Notes: a model not told the origin generated them from the sequence alone. A stretch of 64,000 nt of DNA from Atrichornis clamosus (GCA_013400975.1 WBMZ01003468.1:248001-312000), one strand, 5' to 3'. Positions 38,291 through 52,700 are shown, counted from the first letter of the stretch. A program made the numbers and translations.

Positions 38291-41051
38291 CCAAATATCA
38301 CCAGCTGGAACCACAGCGCACAGCCTGGGCACTCAACACAGGGGAACCCAGCTGAAGGATGAGGGTCTTTGCTATCCTTTCTTTGCTTTGGTGCTTTTCC
38401 TTTTTGTTTTTCCTTTCATTTCCCAGCCAGTAAGTTTGAAAACTACTGAACCCTTTATCGACACATGAATAGACAACGAATAACCCATGAACTGAATGAA
38501 TTTAAACTATCCACACAACTCTTAACTGGTATTTTTGTTGGCCATGTCACATCACGTTATATTTCTGACGTGTCATGTTTATGCCTGAGTCACGGTGCAG
38601 CCTGATGGAAGAACAAAGCACAGTGCAATGCAACAGGACATACCAGTAAGGTCAAAAACCCCGTACGATTGTTGACTGACTGCCCACCACTAATTTGGAT
38701 TTAGTTAATTCCTTCTAAAAGACAAGAACAAAGTTCAGAGGAGGTTAAAGGCCACATGCAGAGTTTAATAACTTATTAACACAATAACCTGTCATACATG
38801 ACTATGCAATAAGTTGAGGGAATTTGCCAGAAACACTTTACTCTGCAAACAATATCTATAGCAGTTCTTGATTCATTACACTCTCTGTACACACAGAGAA
38901 GAGCACTGTTTCTCTGAAGAGAAGGCTACAAGACATGAGCTGAGTAGTTCTAAGGTAAAAAACAAATCCTAAGCCGCAGCCAAATCAGAATATTAAGTTT
39001 ATCATACTTTTAATTTTTGTTGACAAAAACTTTTTACTATTGGGGTTGAATTCAGGCAGGCTGGGAAAGAAAACCTGACTTCAAATAACAGCAGGGTGAC
39101 AAAAAAGTGATTTTAATCTTAAAACTTTAACAACCATAAAGATCAACTCACAAAATGATCTCTGCCTTTCAACTCCTGCTTTTCAATGGATAGTTTTTGG
39201 TTTTATTGGATTTTTTAAATTTAATGCAGCCAACAAGGCTGATCTTCATTTTTATTTAAAATCAAAGGCAATTATCAGACAGACATGGTGCTGACTCTGG
39301 AAAAGAGTCACCAGGCTTCACTCTTCTGCCCATGCCTGACATACAGGCAAAGGTTTATTCCTTCTATTGCTTCTGCATTAGCACAAAGGAGTCTTGCTGT
39401 GCGGGCAGCCTCGCCATCCTCCTGGGACCTCTGAGATCCTAAACCAGTCTCAAGCAGGAACTTGAAAAGAGCAGGTTTGCATTCCTTACAGCAGTGAGGG
39501 AGACCTTGATGTTGAAGACGGTGTGATTGGTGATGATGATCTTAACCCAGCACTGCTTCAAGAAATAAACTACTTACTGTCTTCTAAGGCCAGTCATACT
39601 TTGCCCAAATAAGGCTTCAGAAAGTTAGAAGTGAAGTTCTTTTGGCTTGGAATATTGTTTTTGCTGCCTAAATAAGCCCATAGAACGCTTAACCAGTAAA
39701 AGAATGCCACCAGCAAAGTGCTCCTTGTGTTATACCATATGTGCATTCTTTGGACCGGGACAATAACAACATCATGAATGAATGAAACAAGGTATAGCAT
39801 TAAAAAAAAAAAATCTCAATTTTCCTGCAGTAACAGAAGGGTCAGTAGGTGCTCCTGCAAAAACAGTCATGTCATAGTATCTTACTGACACAGGTATGCA
39901 GAGAGAAGCAATTGGTAAAGACCTTACAGGAGCTTGAGAGAGAAAATAAAGGGATGTCTGACAAATCTCAAGAAGGCCACAATCATGCTCCTCAGTCCAG
40001 TTATATGGTAATACAAGAGAATGAGAAGCAAAGCAAAGGAAATCAAATTTTGCTCAACCTACTCAAGAACCATCCCTTGATTTTGATGAAGATTTTCCTG
40101 TGACTGGGAAGATTTTTTTTTTTTAAACAGCTTCTGGGTAGCATTTCAGCATCGAAAATATGGAATGCAGCTTCAAAAGCACACTGAAGTTCAGAATCCC
40201 TTTAGGTTTCCTTGTCTTGCACCTGCAAACTTGGTGCATCCAAAATAATTTTAGAAAACATTGGCCATGTATAAAAGCATCTTTCAGAACTGTCTATTTT
40301 GTAGTTAAAATTCCCTCCAATCCTACTACAGATTTGTCATATGGAATAGTGCAGCCCTTGTATTATATTAGGTGCACCATTGGCAGCTATGTTTCTCCAT
40401 CTAGCAGTCCCTGTACTGTTGCAATCCCAGGAAGCACCTCACAGCTTCACGACTGTGATACGAAAGCATAAGCAAAGCCACCTGATTGTCTTTCCCCCGA
40501 AATCTTGCCCTTGCGAAACTCCCATGGGAAGGATTGTTTTGCTATAGGATCTTGCAGACCCAAGAAAATCAGTGGGTTGATACACAAAACAGAGGGGTTT
40601 AATTTCTGCGAGACAGTGCTTTTAAAATGTACTTATCTTAGTCCATGTGACTGAAATGGGAAGATATATCAGGGTGACACTAGAAAAATCCTTAAAATTG
40701 CAAATTTTGGCACCAAGTTTTCATAAACCCTTTCGCCATCCTCAGCAACTATATAACAGATACTGGGGCAGCAGATTTACAGCTACCTATAGAAGCCCTC
40801 CAGCCATCCATCTAAAGAATCAATTCCTGCTCCTTCCAAAGAGCAATGCAACCAAAGACAGCCCAAATACACCTCTTTGAAAACACAATCACTAAGTCAG
40901 AGCATACAGAAGGTACACCCACCATTAACATAGTTATGAAATTGGGAAGCTGCATCAATCTTAAGCAACATATTTTGCCTGCATTCATGCTGTTCTGAAA
41001 CAACACAAGGACTGTGAGATGATTTTCTTACTGAGTAGCACCATACTTGGA

Positions 41052-41134
41052 GTAATACATTACTGGTGGGACTCCCCTGATGATGTATTACACTAATGCA
41101 TCATTAGGATGATGTTTCACACTGATGATATATT
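41052..41134. repeat. Hairpin plus imperfect ATGATG-type tandem repeat
   Basis: GTAATACAT at 41052-41060 is the reverse complement of ATGTATTAC at 41083-41091, giving 9-base arms. From 41079 two imperfect copies of about 28 bases follow, both containing GATGATGT and CACT.ATG. The origin is probably local slippage. Confidence 0.6.
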
Positions 41135-41678
41135 GCAGTGCAACATAATGAGAGCAATAGCTCACTGGGTGCATAATCCTGCCAGGAGCTGTGCGCCTGC
41201 AGCTCTCTGACTTCATTTGTAGTTCAGGGTGTCCAGAAGCTTAGATGGATTAGATCCTCAGATACACACATCTTAAAGGATGGCAAGAGTCAGAAAAATG
41301 CCAGCTTACAGGTGGGTGCAGTTAATTACAGGCTTCAATGTACAGTATGCTAATAGCAAGATGCACTTTGCCATCGCATTTTAACACCTGTGCAAAACAT
41401 TCAAACTAAGAAGAGGCTGTAAGCAGAGCTGCTGAAGCTCCTTATTCTTATGCATCCCTGCAGTAGCCATCATAGCAGACTCTTATAGCCTTGATAAAAA
41501 TACTCAGCTTACGTTTTCCATGCCAGATGTCTGTTAGAAGAAGGAGGAAGGCTGGGGAATGGGGGTGGTTGCTTGTTTTTAATCAATAAATTCAGTGAAA
41601 GCAGTTCTGTTCTGCTGTTTTTATGACCCAGACTAAGAAAAAAAAATCAGTAGTTTTGCCAACAATGAAAGATTCTGG

Positions 41679-41696
41679 TGACCTTTTTTCTGACCT
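41679..41696 (-). promoter_or_regulatory. DR6 pair of exact AGGTCA half-sites
   Basis: The plus strand reads TGACCT, six bases TTTTTC, TGACCT, so the minus strand is AGGTCA-N6-AGGTCA. Spacing of 6 is not the usual RAR spacing. The pair arises from a 12-base repeat in T-rich DNA and may be chance. Confidence 0.3.
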
Positions 41697-42475
41697 TTTT
41701 TAACAAACAGAGCTATTTGATCTGTATGAAATTCTAAAAAGACCTTTGCAGTATGATCAGTGTCACTGACAAGAAGGCAACATTTTAAGATTTGTGAACT
41801 CTTCACCGTAAAATCATATATAATGTTCAAAAAGAGGGCAAACTGATAAATAAACAAGAAAGGAACAAGCCAATTTGAATATTAAAGAACTTCTTCAGTC
41901 TCTCACAGATACATTAACATTTACAATTGAATCACAACTTCATTATTTGTTTAGTTTTTGCTTCAGTACCTTTGGGGTTCTTGACTAAGTCTAAACGTGC
42001 ATGCACCAACACACTCACAAATGTAACGTGGATCCTGCATGCAATTTCCATCTTTGTGTATTTATCTAGTTGTGAAAAACTTAACAGTATTTTAGACAAC
42101 CAGCTAACATGCTTCGCATCTTCATTTTCAGGTTCTCCATAATAACAGTCATCCACAATGGATGGACCAGACTCCTCTCCAGGGAACATCAGCCTCTCTG
42201 GTCACAGATTTGAAAAACGTAGCTTTCATACCTTTCTTCTGACAACTGTAATTGAGAAACCACAGGGTAACTCATGAACTGGAAAAGAGTACAGACACCT
42301 CAACTAGCTACATGATGAGTTAATATCTCTTCCTTTCCCTCACATATAGTCTTTCAGATTGCCTGAGCCATAGGGCTCTGCCCGGTAGATGTTATCTCCA
42401 GCCAGTAGAGCAAAGAGGTTGAGAATATACAAGAAAGAGCTGATCTTTCCAAGATCTGTCTTTGCAACAGAAAAA

Positions 42476-42572
42476 GTAAAAAACCTCCCAAAATCCCAAA
42501 ACAAAACAAAAAACCCCTAACACCCAAAACCACCCAAAACAACCCAAACAAAAAGCAAACAAAACAGAATAC
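42476..42572. repeat. A/C-rich low-complexity tract
   Basis: About 95 bases almost free of G and T, built from CCCAAAA, CACCCAAAAC and ACAAAA units. It is the longest tract of this kind in the window. Confidence 0.75.
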
Positions 42573-42888
42573 CATCTCCCCACACACACTTTTAGGGGAC
42601 CACTTCTGATCAGTCCTCCAGCACATCCTGCAATAAATCAGATTTTAGGAGCATAATGCCAGTTGAGCATCACTCTGACCTACAGTAGCCTGAATCCACC
42701 TGTCAAGGTACTGTGTGTTTTCCTAGCAGGGCTGTCCCCTCCCTGTTTCCCAGGGAGAGAACAAAGTCCACAGCAGAGATAAGTGGCCAGCACAAACCCC
42801 ACCCTGCAGCTTGCAGCATACAGCTATGCTGTCCCTAAGCTTGGGGATGGCAATGAAAACTCACCTCTTAAGTAGGCAGCAACCAACC

Positions 42889-42905
42889 AAAAAAAAAAAA
42901 AAAAA
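42889..42905. repeat. A17 homopolymer
   Basis: Seventeen A residues after AACCAACC. Confidence 0.9.
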
Positions 42906-44063
42906 GGCCAGAATGACCTCATGTATTTCCCCCACCAGTCGCCCATGCAAGGGCCAACCACATCCTGGCCATAAATTCTCTGGCACGAGAGCATTATACC
43001 AAGGGAAAGGAATGCCTTTCCATCTGTGTATTTTCCCTCAGGCACTCACTTGATAATGAAACCAGTTAAGGTCTTTGGGTTCACAATGTTATTATAGTTG
43101 GATAATATTTCGTTTGCAGCCGAGCCCGAAGAACTCCTAAGTAGTGCAGTACAGGCACCATACACCTGTTAAGTCACAGCGTTCCCTCTCTAAGTGGACA
43201 AATCTGTCTTAGCCATCTCCCGAGAGTTTCCCCTCACGGTTAATTACAAAGCGATGACTGTACTCATTTCCTGATCTTAGAGGGAATCTATAACAAACGT
43301 CTGCCACAGGTGAAGCCTGTTCCCTCTGTCCCTCAGAAACACCAGCAATCCTTCTAGCAGATCTGGCTGCCCTCTTTCACCCTTTTCCCCCAGTTGTCCC
43401 AGAGCTTCTGCTCCAACACAAACACTGCACAGAAAATAGTAACGTTTCACTAGGTAAGAAACTGCTTGGGCTGACTGAGACTAACATTTTCTAAAATAAT
43501 TTAACAATGCACCTCCTCAACACAAAAATACTGGCACAGGCATCCAGTCCGAGGTCATTCTGCAAAGACCTGCAGTGAACATCAAGCTGGACAGACCCAA
43601 TCTGGCTGTTCTGCAGTCAGTGATGTCCAAGCAGAGAGACACACGGCATGGCAGCCAGATTTTATTCACTTCCTGCATAGGCATACACAGTTACAGAGAT
43701 GAACATGTGATACCCAATGATTTGGGGAGTAATTTTGTTTAAAGTGAGTAACAGGCTCACAAAGAAATTTGCTCCTTGTTGTACCTGAAACTCATTGGAG
43801 CCACTTGTGCCCTGTGACATCTATCCTTGAACACAATTTTAATCTATTGTTGTGCCTTGTAAAATACACGATATTCTGAAATCAGGTCAGGCACAATAAG
43901 CATTCTGGGGAAAACATAAGGGAAAAGTAGTCCATCCTAAGGAGGAGTGATACTTTATTGTGACAGCAACCTTTCTTCATGCTCCTCCTAGCAGGCTGAT
44001 GTCGGATCCTGGGCACAAATGCTTGGAAATAGGTCTCCCTGACCTTAGAGACATACGTTAGGT

Positions 44064-44330
44064 CAGTGGTTCCCAACTTTCCGGACCGATAGCCAATTGA
44101 AAAGGATCAGCATTTTTCGCAAATGGTCACACACGTTTACCATCAACCTTGCAACTGGAAGCTCAAAGGTGATGTGACTCAGCAGCGTGGCTCCAGTGTC
44201 TTCTTCATTACCCTTGTGGGATGACCAGTGCTCAGCAGACACAGATGAAGCACACCCCTCGGCTGGAGTAATCTCAGAGAAACTTAGAAATTGAATTTGT
44301 GCACTGGTTCCCACATTTTCACAAGTTGTT
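44064..44330. mobile_element. Possible ancient hAT-type (Charlie/MER5-like) DNA transposon remnant
   Basis: The string CAGTGGTTCCCAACTTT at 44065 resembles the terminal repeat of old hAT-Charlie elements (CAGTGGTTCTCAA...). About 235 bases on, CACTGGTTCCCACATTTT appears again in the same orientation. A true element should end in the inverted version, so this may be two fragments, a nested remnant, or chance. No transposase frame is visible. Confidence 0.22.
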
Positions 44331-45459
44331 TTACATCAAATCCCAGAAGCCAGCTCCTGTGTCATCCTCCAGGCATGAGCCCCATCACAGACTGCGCTCC
44401 CCCTTTTCCTGGCTGCCAAAAACCAGCCTAAGCCTTCCAAAAAAAACCACTTCTGCATTCTTCTCACTGCAAACACAACATCTCACTGAAGACATCACCC
44501 TTTCACTTTGAGGATAAATACAAAGCAATTCCTTCAGCAAGGAAAGAAGGCGCAGAAACAACTTCTGTAATTAAATGCACAGAAACACACAAACACCACA
44601 TAAATTAAATCAATTAAATAAAACCAGACACAACAAGACAACTTGTAGGAACAAGAAACTAAAGGAAAAGATTAAAGGGAGAGCTCCTGAGTGATAGGCA
44701 GATGGACTGGGACATGAAGCTCAGGTAAGGAAAGGGACTTTGGGCAGTGGATTCCTTTTGTGATATAGCTCCACTTTGCCAGCATCAAACAACATATCTG
44801 ACCCCAAAATTACACTTTTCTTCCACAGACAAGAAATCTGCTAGACCCCAAAATGTGCTCAGTACATTTGATGAGAAAGGAGAGGCACCAGCTCCAGTGT
44901 CCTTGCCTTGCAGCTGTAGGACTTCAGGAGAGCAGCTTTAATATTATCGCCCTCTGAAACACTTTTGCTTTTTTTTTGTCCCCTCCCTGAAAAGACAGAA
45001 TTTACCTAACAGGGCCACCTATTCCTTATCACTTCACTGCTTTCTTACCGGAACTCTAACTCTGGAGTCTTCTGGGTAGCCAAAGAATTTTCATGGGCAC
45101 AGAACTGATTAAAAAATGGATTACCAAGTAACATCTTGGGAAAAAAAAAATGCACGTATCTCACTCTGGGTTTATTGTTAATGCTCTTCCTATGTACACT
45201 TCATTCGGTGTTTTAATCCTGGGATGATCATTGCATAAAATTCTCAGCACTGTTAGAAACCACTGACACACAGAGTGCTTCAGAATGATGACAAACATTT
45301 GGGAGAAACCTAATTTAAACCGTCCACGCCAGTGACTCTCCGTATACCTGCACTAGTGTTGGACTGCCTCAATTAGGCTTCACCTTGGCTATGGAAGGCT
45401 CCAGCTTCATCTTGGACAATAAGGTAAAAAATTCTTTGGTTTTTAAAAAAAGTGAAGAG

Positions 45460-45870
45460 TGGAATATATCCAGTAGGACACTTTGGTACATGTAGAATAA
45501 AACTGAGCATTTTCTGTGACTTGTGCTATATATTTTAATTCACTTCCCCAAGTAATTTACAACAATGATTCACATTTTTCACTACAAGTAAATACAATTA
45601 CCTATTTAAAAATCAAAGCTATTTCAACATGTTTTCATCGAGTTTGTGTGAGTAATTACGTATTAAAATGGCAAACATCCTTTCCAATAACATCCTGGCA
45701 GAGTTCACTTCTTCTGCAAGTAATAAAAGCGGAAGAGAGCAAACTGTGCTTCAAGATATTTGGCTGCTGTGCCATGAGGCAGATGATGCATTCCAAATGT
45801 CTGTCAGGTCACTTTGCAACACCAACCACTGTTAATCAACAGTGAAATCTTTCTCTCTCTGGCTTAAATA
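45460..45870. promoter_or_regulatory. Putative conserved block with HNF1-like palindrome
   Basis: This AT-rich, repeat-free stretch has many homeodomain-like cores (TAATTAC, CAATTACC, AGTAATAAAA). An inverted repeat CACTGTT-AATC-AACAGTG at 45827-45844 has a centre, GTTAATCAAC, that resembles an HNF1 half-palindrome. An AGGTCA half-site lies just upstream, at about 45806. Confidence 0.28.
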
Positions 45871-48800
45871 TATTTCTGGTTTTGTTAAACAGAAGAAAAT
45901 TGCAAATTAGTTGGACTGTGCAGGACCACGCAGCTTGGAGAAGCACGCTGTCATCTTGACCGGTTCCAACAATGCAGTTCAATTACGATACCTCATCGAT
46001 GTCGACCGTGCACTCAGGTTTTGTGAAATACACTGCAGTATCTTCTTGCTGGTCTTCACAAGAGGCAGCTCAGTCTCCACAGGCTCTCTTGCTTTTAAGC
46101 ATCCAAGCATTATTTTTAGAAGCCCCAAACTCAACTTTCCGTTTCTAGGATGCAAGCCTTTCTTCACCTCCTCCACTTGGCCCAGAAGTCATGTCCTTTT
46201 CTCTTACTCTTCATATATCTTCCTTTTCTTGATTCCAAGCTACTTGGAACCGAGATCATATCCGTCTTTGTTTGAAAACTCTATAGCAGTCTGTATGTTG
46301 CAGTGGTACCATAAATAAAAAGTAATAAAAATGTTAGGAAAGTCTTTAGAAAAGTCCATGTTATTTTTACTATTACTCATGCTGTCGCTATTTAAGAAAC
46401 AATGCCAGGAAGATCTAGGACTTGAAGGGGACTTATAACAATTTTTGTTGCGAATACACTATTGAAACTACGATGTTACTGACAGCAAAGCATTTTGCAA
46501 GGTGTACAGGTCCTCCTGCTGCTTTTTTGAGTGCTTCTAACAGATGTTCAATTTCAAGTGGTCTGCAGACACCAATAGGCTGATGGTTCTGCAGGAATTG
46601 GAGCAGCAGATGTGCCCTGCATTATATTTTGCTATTCCCTTTATGAATCGACATGTCACCCTGTGGGTTTATAGCTAGTTAATTTTGTAATGACATCACT
46701 ATTTCTGTACTTTTAACGATTCTCGCAGGATTTAATTTCTCAAATAACAGAACTCTTGATCCTGGAATTGCTATGTGAAAGTAATATATAATAAACAGAT
46801 TTCTTTGCATGATACAGTTCTACTTCCCAGTAAATGCCTTTGCTGACAGCTTTTAGGTAGTGCTGGTACGCACGTGCATTCTTCCAAAGACCGCAAATTT
46901 ACAACGCGGCCTCATTTCAGGGCTCGAGACAAACGTCTGTGCATCTCTCTACAGGATCATTACCCTCAAAAAATTATCACTCTGTGACTAGAAGGAATGA
47001 GGTTAAGAAGGGAATAAGGATAGAAAGGATGGGGATTTTCATTGGCTGTGCTGTAGAGGCGAGGTATTGTTCCTCTAAGATGCTGTGTTCCATGGTGGCG
47101 TAACATTTTTGCACGGTGCCCAACTGAAATCACAGCACTGCATTTTCCACTGACAGTGACCCGATTGTGACAGGACAGCACTCTGGCTTTTAACTTGGAT
47201 GCTTTCAATCTTAAAAGGGAGCCAAGCTTTTCCTCCCTCAAATACAGTTGCAGAGGTTATTACAGCCCAGAGGTTTTTGGGCAGAACCTCTGGTAACAGC
47301 TGCAGGCTGCACAGAGCAGCCACAGGACACCACCTTATTTCTCTGGAGTATTCAGTACTGGTAAAGAATGTCTTTCTTCTTATTTTTAAATACAAGGAGG
47401 AAAAAGTGACGCTATTACAGCTGTATCTAAAGGACTTTTGGCATCTCCTTCATTGAAACTCATTTTTAGGAATTTAAAAAAAATTGCCTGGAAAAAACAT
47501 CACAGGTTGTAAAAGGTTCTAGCAATGTATTTTATGTTATGAAGCTTTAAAACACACCTGAAAACTTTTAACTTTGAGAAATGAGAACTGCATAAGCATA
47601 CATTTTTCCCCCCACCATGTTATCTCAGAAATTATATTCCCCACATTACTGTAAATATCAAATACATCTTTAGTAAACGTCAGCTTTTGAAAAGCATCTT
47701 AGGTCTTAAATTTACAGAGTGAATGCTATCTGCTCTTACTGATCCAGCTGAGAGATCAAGGCCTTAATTTCTAAGAAGCAAGTACATAGTTTTTGCACAT
47801 ACACAGGAAGAAATGATCTCCAGTTGTGACCACAGGCAGAACCTTCGCAGTGTTTGCAGGAGCTGTGCACCCATGCTGGGATCTGAATCCATCCCTAGAA
47901 AGGATGAGGAAATCCATCCTAAAAGGATGAGGTAAGTATTTTTCTAAGTTTTCCACAGTATTTCTGGGTTTTTCTCTGCCCGTCTTTACCTCTTGCAGTT
48001 TGCATTTCTTTAAAAAAGATGAATATGAGACTTAGTGCAAGTCTCAGATTTAAGCACATGAATCTCAGGAAAGCTAATGTTGGGGTTAAATCAAATTTAA
48101 CTGGCCTTCAGCACTGAAAAATAGCAAAGACCAAGCTCTACATGGAGGTTCACACCTATTGAGTGCATGAATTACCTGACTTGCATCTCAACTAAAGCTG
48201 TAATGGCACATGGCACACCAAGCCCAAGGACATCTCAGAGGACTCCAAAAGCAGAAGCACATTCACCAGAGACAGAGCACAACACAAGCACTCCAGACCC
48301 ACCTCTCCTGTTCAGCTCTGGCCTCCCAAGAAATGCTGAACCAAACCTCCCATCACCTGAAGTCAGCATTTCCTCCCAAAAGCTCCCAGTCATGACTTCC
48401 AACCCCTCTCCTAAACACCTTAAACTATGGGATGAAAATCATGCTCAAAACCTTTGCTCCTCTGGCATAACTGAAGTACTTCCACGTGTGAAGCTTGTTT
48501 TTGTAGGCACCTAAACAACCTTGGGGGCTTTCCTGAGAAGTAAGGACCACCATAAAATTGCGGAGCTAAGCCAAGGGTGCACTGCCTTTGTCGAGCCTTC
48601 CCCAGTATGGAGGCATGACCACACAGGGACTTCCAGTGTATCTCCAGTGTTTCCCCTCCTTCAGAGCCTGAACACCTGGCCAAAACACACACCCTGCTAC
48701 CAACGCTCTTCCCCCGACTGGGACCATGAAGGAATGAACACACACACAGGGAAGATGCTGGGTGTGTTGCTCACTGTATAACCCCAGGGTACTCGGATAC

Positions 48801-49704
48801 AGCCATCGGGAGCTCAGCAGCCCAACCCTGGTGAGACCCACTATATTTAGGGTATGACAACTTTCTAAAAATGCATTATTTAGACAAAACAGTGGAGTAT
48901 CTTAGGGATGCAGGTTCTGGTTTTCCGAATATTTCTGATATTTACTCTGATGTTTCCTCTGAGTGCGTGTGGTGTTTTGAAAGGAAAAGAGTTTTCTCTT
49001 ACTTAAGGTCAGTCCTTCCTGTTTGTTAGTTTGTACCAAACCTAAGTTTTCACATGAATAAAACTGTTGCTTTAAGTCTGATTTCAAACATGTGGTAAAG
49101 GCAAATCTAACGATTTTATGACATATAGTTACTTTTGTAGAGGGTGAGTCCGCCCTGGGGAATTTTTGCTGACTAGATTTATCACAAGTTTTTTGAACCA
49201 GATAATTTTGTTTGATAGCACATCTGGCAGCATCATAAAATCTTGACGTCCCAAGCTATTACACAGGAATTACTTTTGTAAATCATTTATGAATATTACT
49301 GATGTAGGCCTATTCTAGGCAGTAAGAAAGGAAACGGAGTGCTGAAGGACAAAGGAAGGGAAATAGGATTCCCTGCCCTTTCGGGGCTCATCAGATAGGG
49401 TGGGTATTTATCATTTTAAATGGGAAACATGTTGTCATTGATACAGCTGAAAAGTCCACATAACACAACCTGTTCTCCATATTCTCTAAATAGGCAAAAG
49501 AGGAAGATATTCTACCTGAGGAAAACCGTACATTTATCTCTCCTGAAGAAAATCTGGCTCTATCCAAATCTTAAATAAGGCTTCCCAATTAAACATGGCA
49601 TATTGCTAAAAGCATAGTAAACACAAACTAACAACTCAAGTATACTAAAGGAGGAAAGTCTTACCAAGAGCAGCACTGAGGCAAAATAAAAATTTTAGCT
49701 CACC

Positions 49705-49718
49705 AAAAAAAAAAAAAA
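49705..49718. repeat. A14 homopolymer
   Basis: Fourteen A residues; no retroposon body recognised upstream. Confidence 0.9.
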
Positions 49719-52700
49719 GGTATTTACAAAATCCCCCCCAATCCGCACGGTGACATGCCTTTTGAACATGGCAACGTGACTGAATGGAACCTCTCCATGT
49801 AGTTAAAATGACATGATTAGCTGCTAAACATATGCCTTCAGACAGAAAGCTAGCGAAATGAAAGCTTACGTTCACTTTTGATATCATGAACCATCACACA
49901 ATCAACAATTTCAAAAGACTACACCTATTGATTTGAATTGGAAACACACCAGTCCTTGAAATAATTTTGGGTGCTGCCACCTTGCCAAACTCAAAGCCTG
50001 GCATTATATTCCTTTTGAACTTGTACTGGGTGCTTCATATGCGATGGATGAATCAACACCAAACACAACATCACCCTGTAGGGTGACAGAGGAGTCATCC
50101 AGCATGAGCCCACAATAGGGGATTAGAACAAGCCCTTCACTCTTCACTCCTGACATCCCCAATACTGGGAGCTACTGGGTGTTATTTCTGTTGAGCCAGA
50201 ATGGAAGAAAAGGTCATTTGCAATATTCAGCAGAAACTATTTCCAGCCTTAGGTAAGAAGGCCTTTTGTTGGGGAATTTCCTTGCTTTAGGGCCCATAAG
50301 GAGGGAAGGAGCAATTCTCTGACAGTTCCTATTTGACTTCCCAATGCCAGGCTCCTTCAGACAACAGCATGTCTACGAGGGATGCACAGAGCCATTATGG
50401 AGCACATGCCAGTAACTGCACCACATGCTTTCCCTGCCACAGCAGACAATTTCTAAATTTGGCTTCCTCCCGTGAAGCAAATTCCTGTCCATACACACCC
50501 AGAACTGATTTCTCACAGATGAGCATGCTGCCCGCTAAAATCCGAAGTGGGCTGCATCCACAGGGTGCTGAGGACCCACCCCAGCAGGGCAGTGCTACAG
50601 CAAGAGTCACCAGCTGCACCAAGTAGAGAGGAGCACCTGGGTTTTTTTGAAAGTGGCAATACTGAAAAAAGAAGCTCTACCACGAAAAAGCAAATTTAAA
50701 TTTTCCATAGTTTCAGATCAAGTAGAATCTGAGAATGACAATGCATCATAGTTTGAATAATCGAAGCATGGATGCTTTCAAGCTGCACAAAGAGCTCCAC
50801 TAGGAAAAAAACCCACAACATGAACAAAAGGAAGAACTGAAAATAAATGGTGGTTTCCAGGGTCATGAATGGTATCTGCAGGGCATCATCTGGACATCGC
50901 TCCTCAGACTTGCCAGCATGAGGCAACATTGGCTATGGCTAAGAAATCTGATATTCATGTTCTGTTTACCCCCCTCTTTCTGAATGCAAACACATGTTCT
51001 GTCTTTTCAATAAAGATGGACGACACATGCACGGTGTAGGTACATTGAAAGTCATCTGTTAATTGCAGATACATGTAAATGACCACACAGCAAGACTTCC
51101 CAGGGAGACAGGACTGGAAAAAGTGGAGATAGCCACACTAAGATTAGAAGGTATGAAAAAGACTCAAGCAACCTAATCAAACAAGTTTGGTTCATTTTTT
51201 TCCTGATTCAATATAACTGTTACAATACTATTTTAGACAATTCCAGAGTGCCAAAGAATGATGAGGGGATTTTTTTTTTCAGTCCATAACAGACACCACT
51301 TGCCTCGGTAACTATGCCAATGGAAGAAAATCCATCATGTACTAACCATACTCCAAACTCCAGCAGGAATATTCCCCATTTTGTGAAGTAAAGTGAGATG
51401 TGGGAGTCCTTGACCTTCTGAGTAATTAAGGGAAACAGAGACATTCTTGTTTTTATTAGAGACACACTAAACTATTTGAAAATAATTTGAATAGCTGGAG
51501 AATTAGTGTATTTGCCTGCTTATGAGTAGTGCAGATAGTTTAGAGTTCTCTTGGGGGCAACACATCGTAATGAATATCTGCTATTCATATTTAATGCAAT
51601 CTGCCAAAGAGTGCTTTTGGGAGGACTTTCTGTGTCAATATAATGATTAACAACAGGATTGGAAAAGTAAATGAATTCCTGCAACGGGTGGGGCTGGCAA
51701 AAATATCTTGCAGTACTATACCAGTTACACTGGTTTTAACTGCACTTTTTTAATGATACCAATGGAAAATCCATTTCCCAGGGAGGAAAAAAAAAAGGCA
51801 AGCAATATTTAAGTTGAAGTAGTAAATAATCTGCATTAATGGAAGGAAAAACAATTCCAGCAGAAAACAATTCCCAAAACAACAATCTGCCTGTCCTGAG
51901 CATATCTGAAAAGCCTAAGATGTAATACTGACTACTAGATATAATAATTAGTATTTATATAGTACAACCCAGAAGTAATGTTGTAGGTACTTCTTTGCCT
52001 ACCTCTTGGAGTTCCTCAGATGATCTTACTTTCCGTACATTTTCTCATACTTAGAAGACTTACATAAAACAGAACATGAAGCCCTTTACTCTTTACAATA
52101 CTTTTAAAACACCCCAGACAGAAAAGCATGGAAAAGCTTGGCTAAAATACAGTGAGTGACCTTAATATGAAATTTTCTCCATGGCATCCCAATAGTCCTC
52201 TAAATAACACATTCAGATGATTTTTCTTCAAGCTATCTGGATGAAGCAACCTTATTAAGTTTATATAAATTCCAGGACATTCTTGGATCAGGCTGACTGC
52301 TCTTCCCTGTCCCCTTACCAAGCCACTTCTACTCCTCTCTTGCAACAAACGGAAGGGAGGATATCGAGGATTCAGAAGTTCACGTTGGCAACCTGAGATC
52401 GAAATGTGGGGCGGAGGTTAGAGGTAGAATATGGGGGTGCTCCCATCGAATGCCATGGGCTACACGCATCACCCCATTCCATGAGGATGCCTGAAGCAGA
52501 ATGCTCAATCCAAGCAGAAAGGGAACAATTGCCAAACAAAGTGTTTTATTATTTACTGACTCCCACCGTGGTTATTGTCCAGACCCTTTTTTAATTTGAA
52601 CTAGGACACGCTCAGGGATTCCTTTCATCACAGCATTAGCTCAGATTAAGCTTTTTCCTCCATAGTCTCCAGCTCACACCAACTGGCGTTGTTATGTCGT

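Larger units (their letters stand above)
38291..45459. other. Intron sequence, no gene recognised
   Basis: Single-copy DNA holding a T12 run near 40113, an A12 run near 39802, the DR6, the A/C tract, the A17 run and the doubtful hAT remnant. Confidence 0.5.

Noticed and set aside
48167..48514. Pro/Ser/Thr-rich 115-codon plus-strand frame.
   Set aside because: Low-complexity composition with an overlapping frame of similar length, no recognisable family, and no splice or polyadenylation context.
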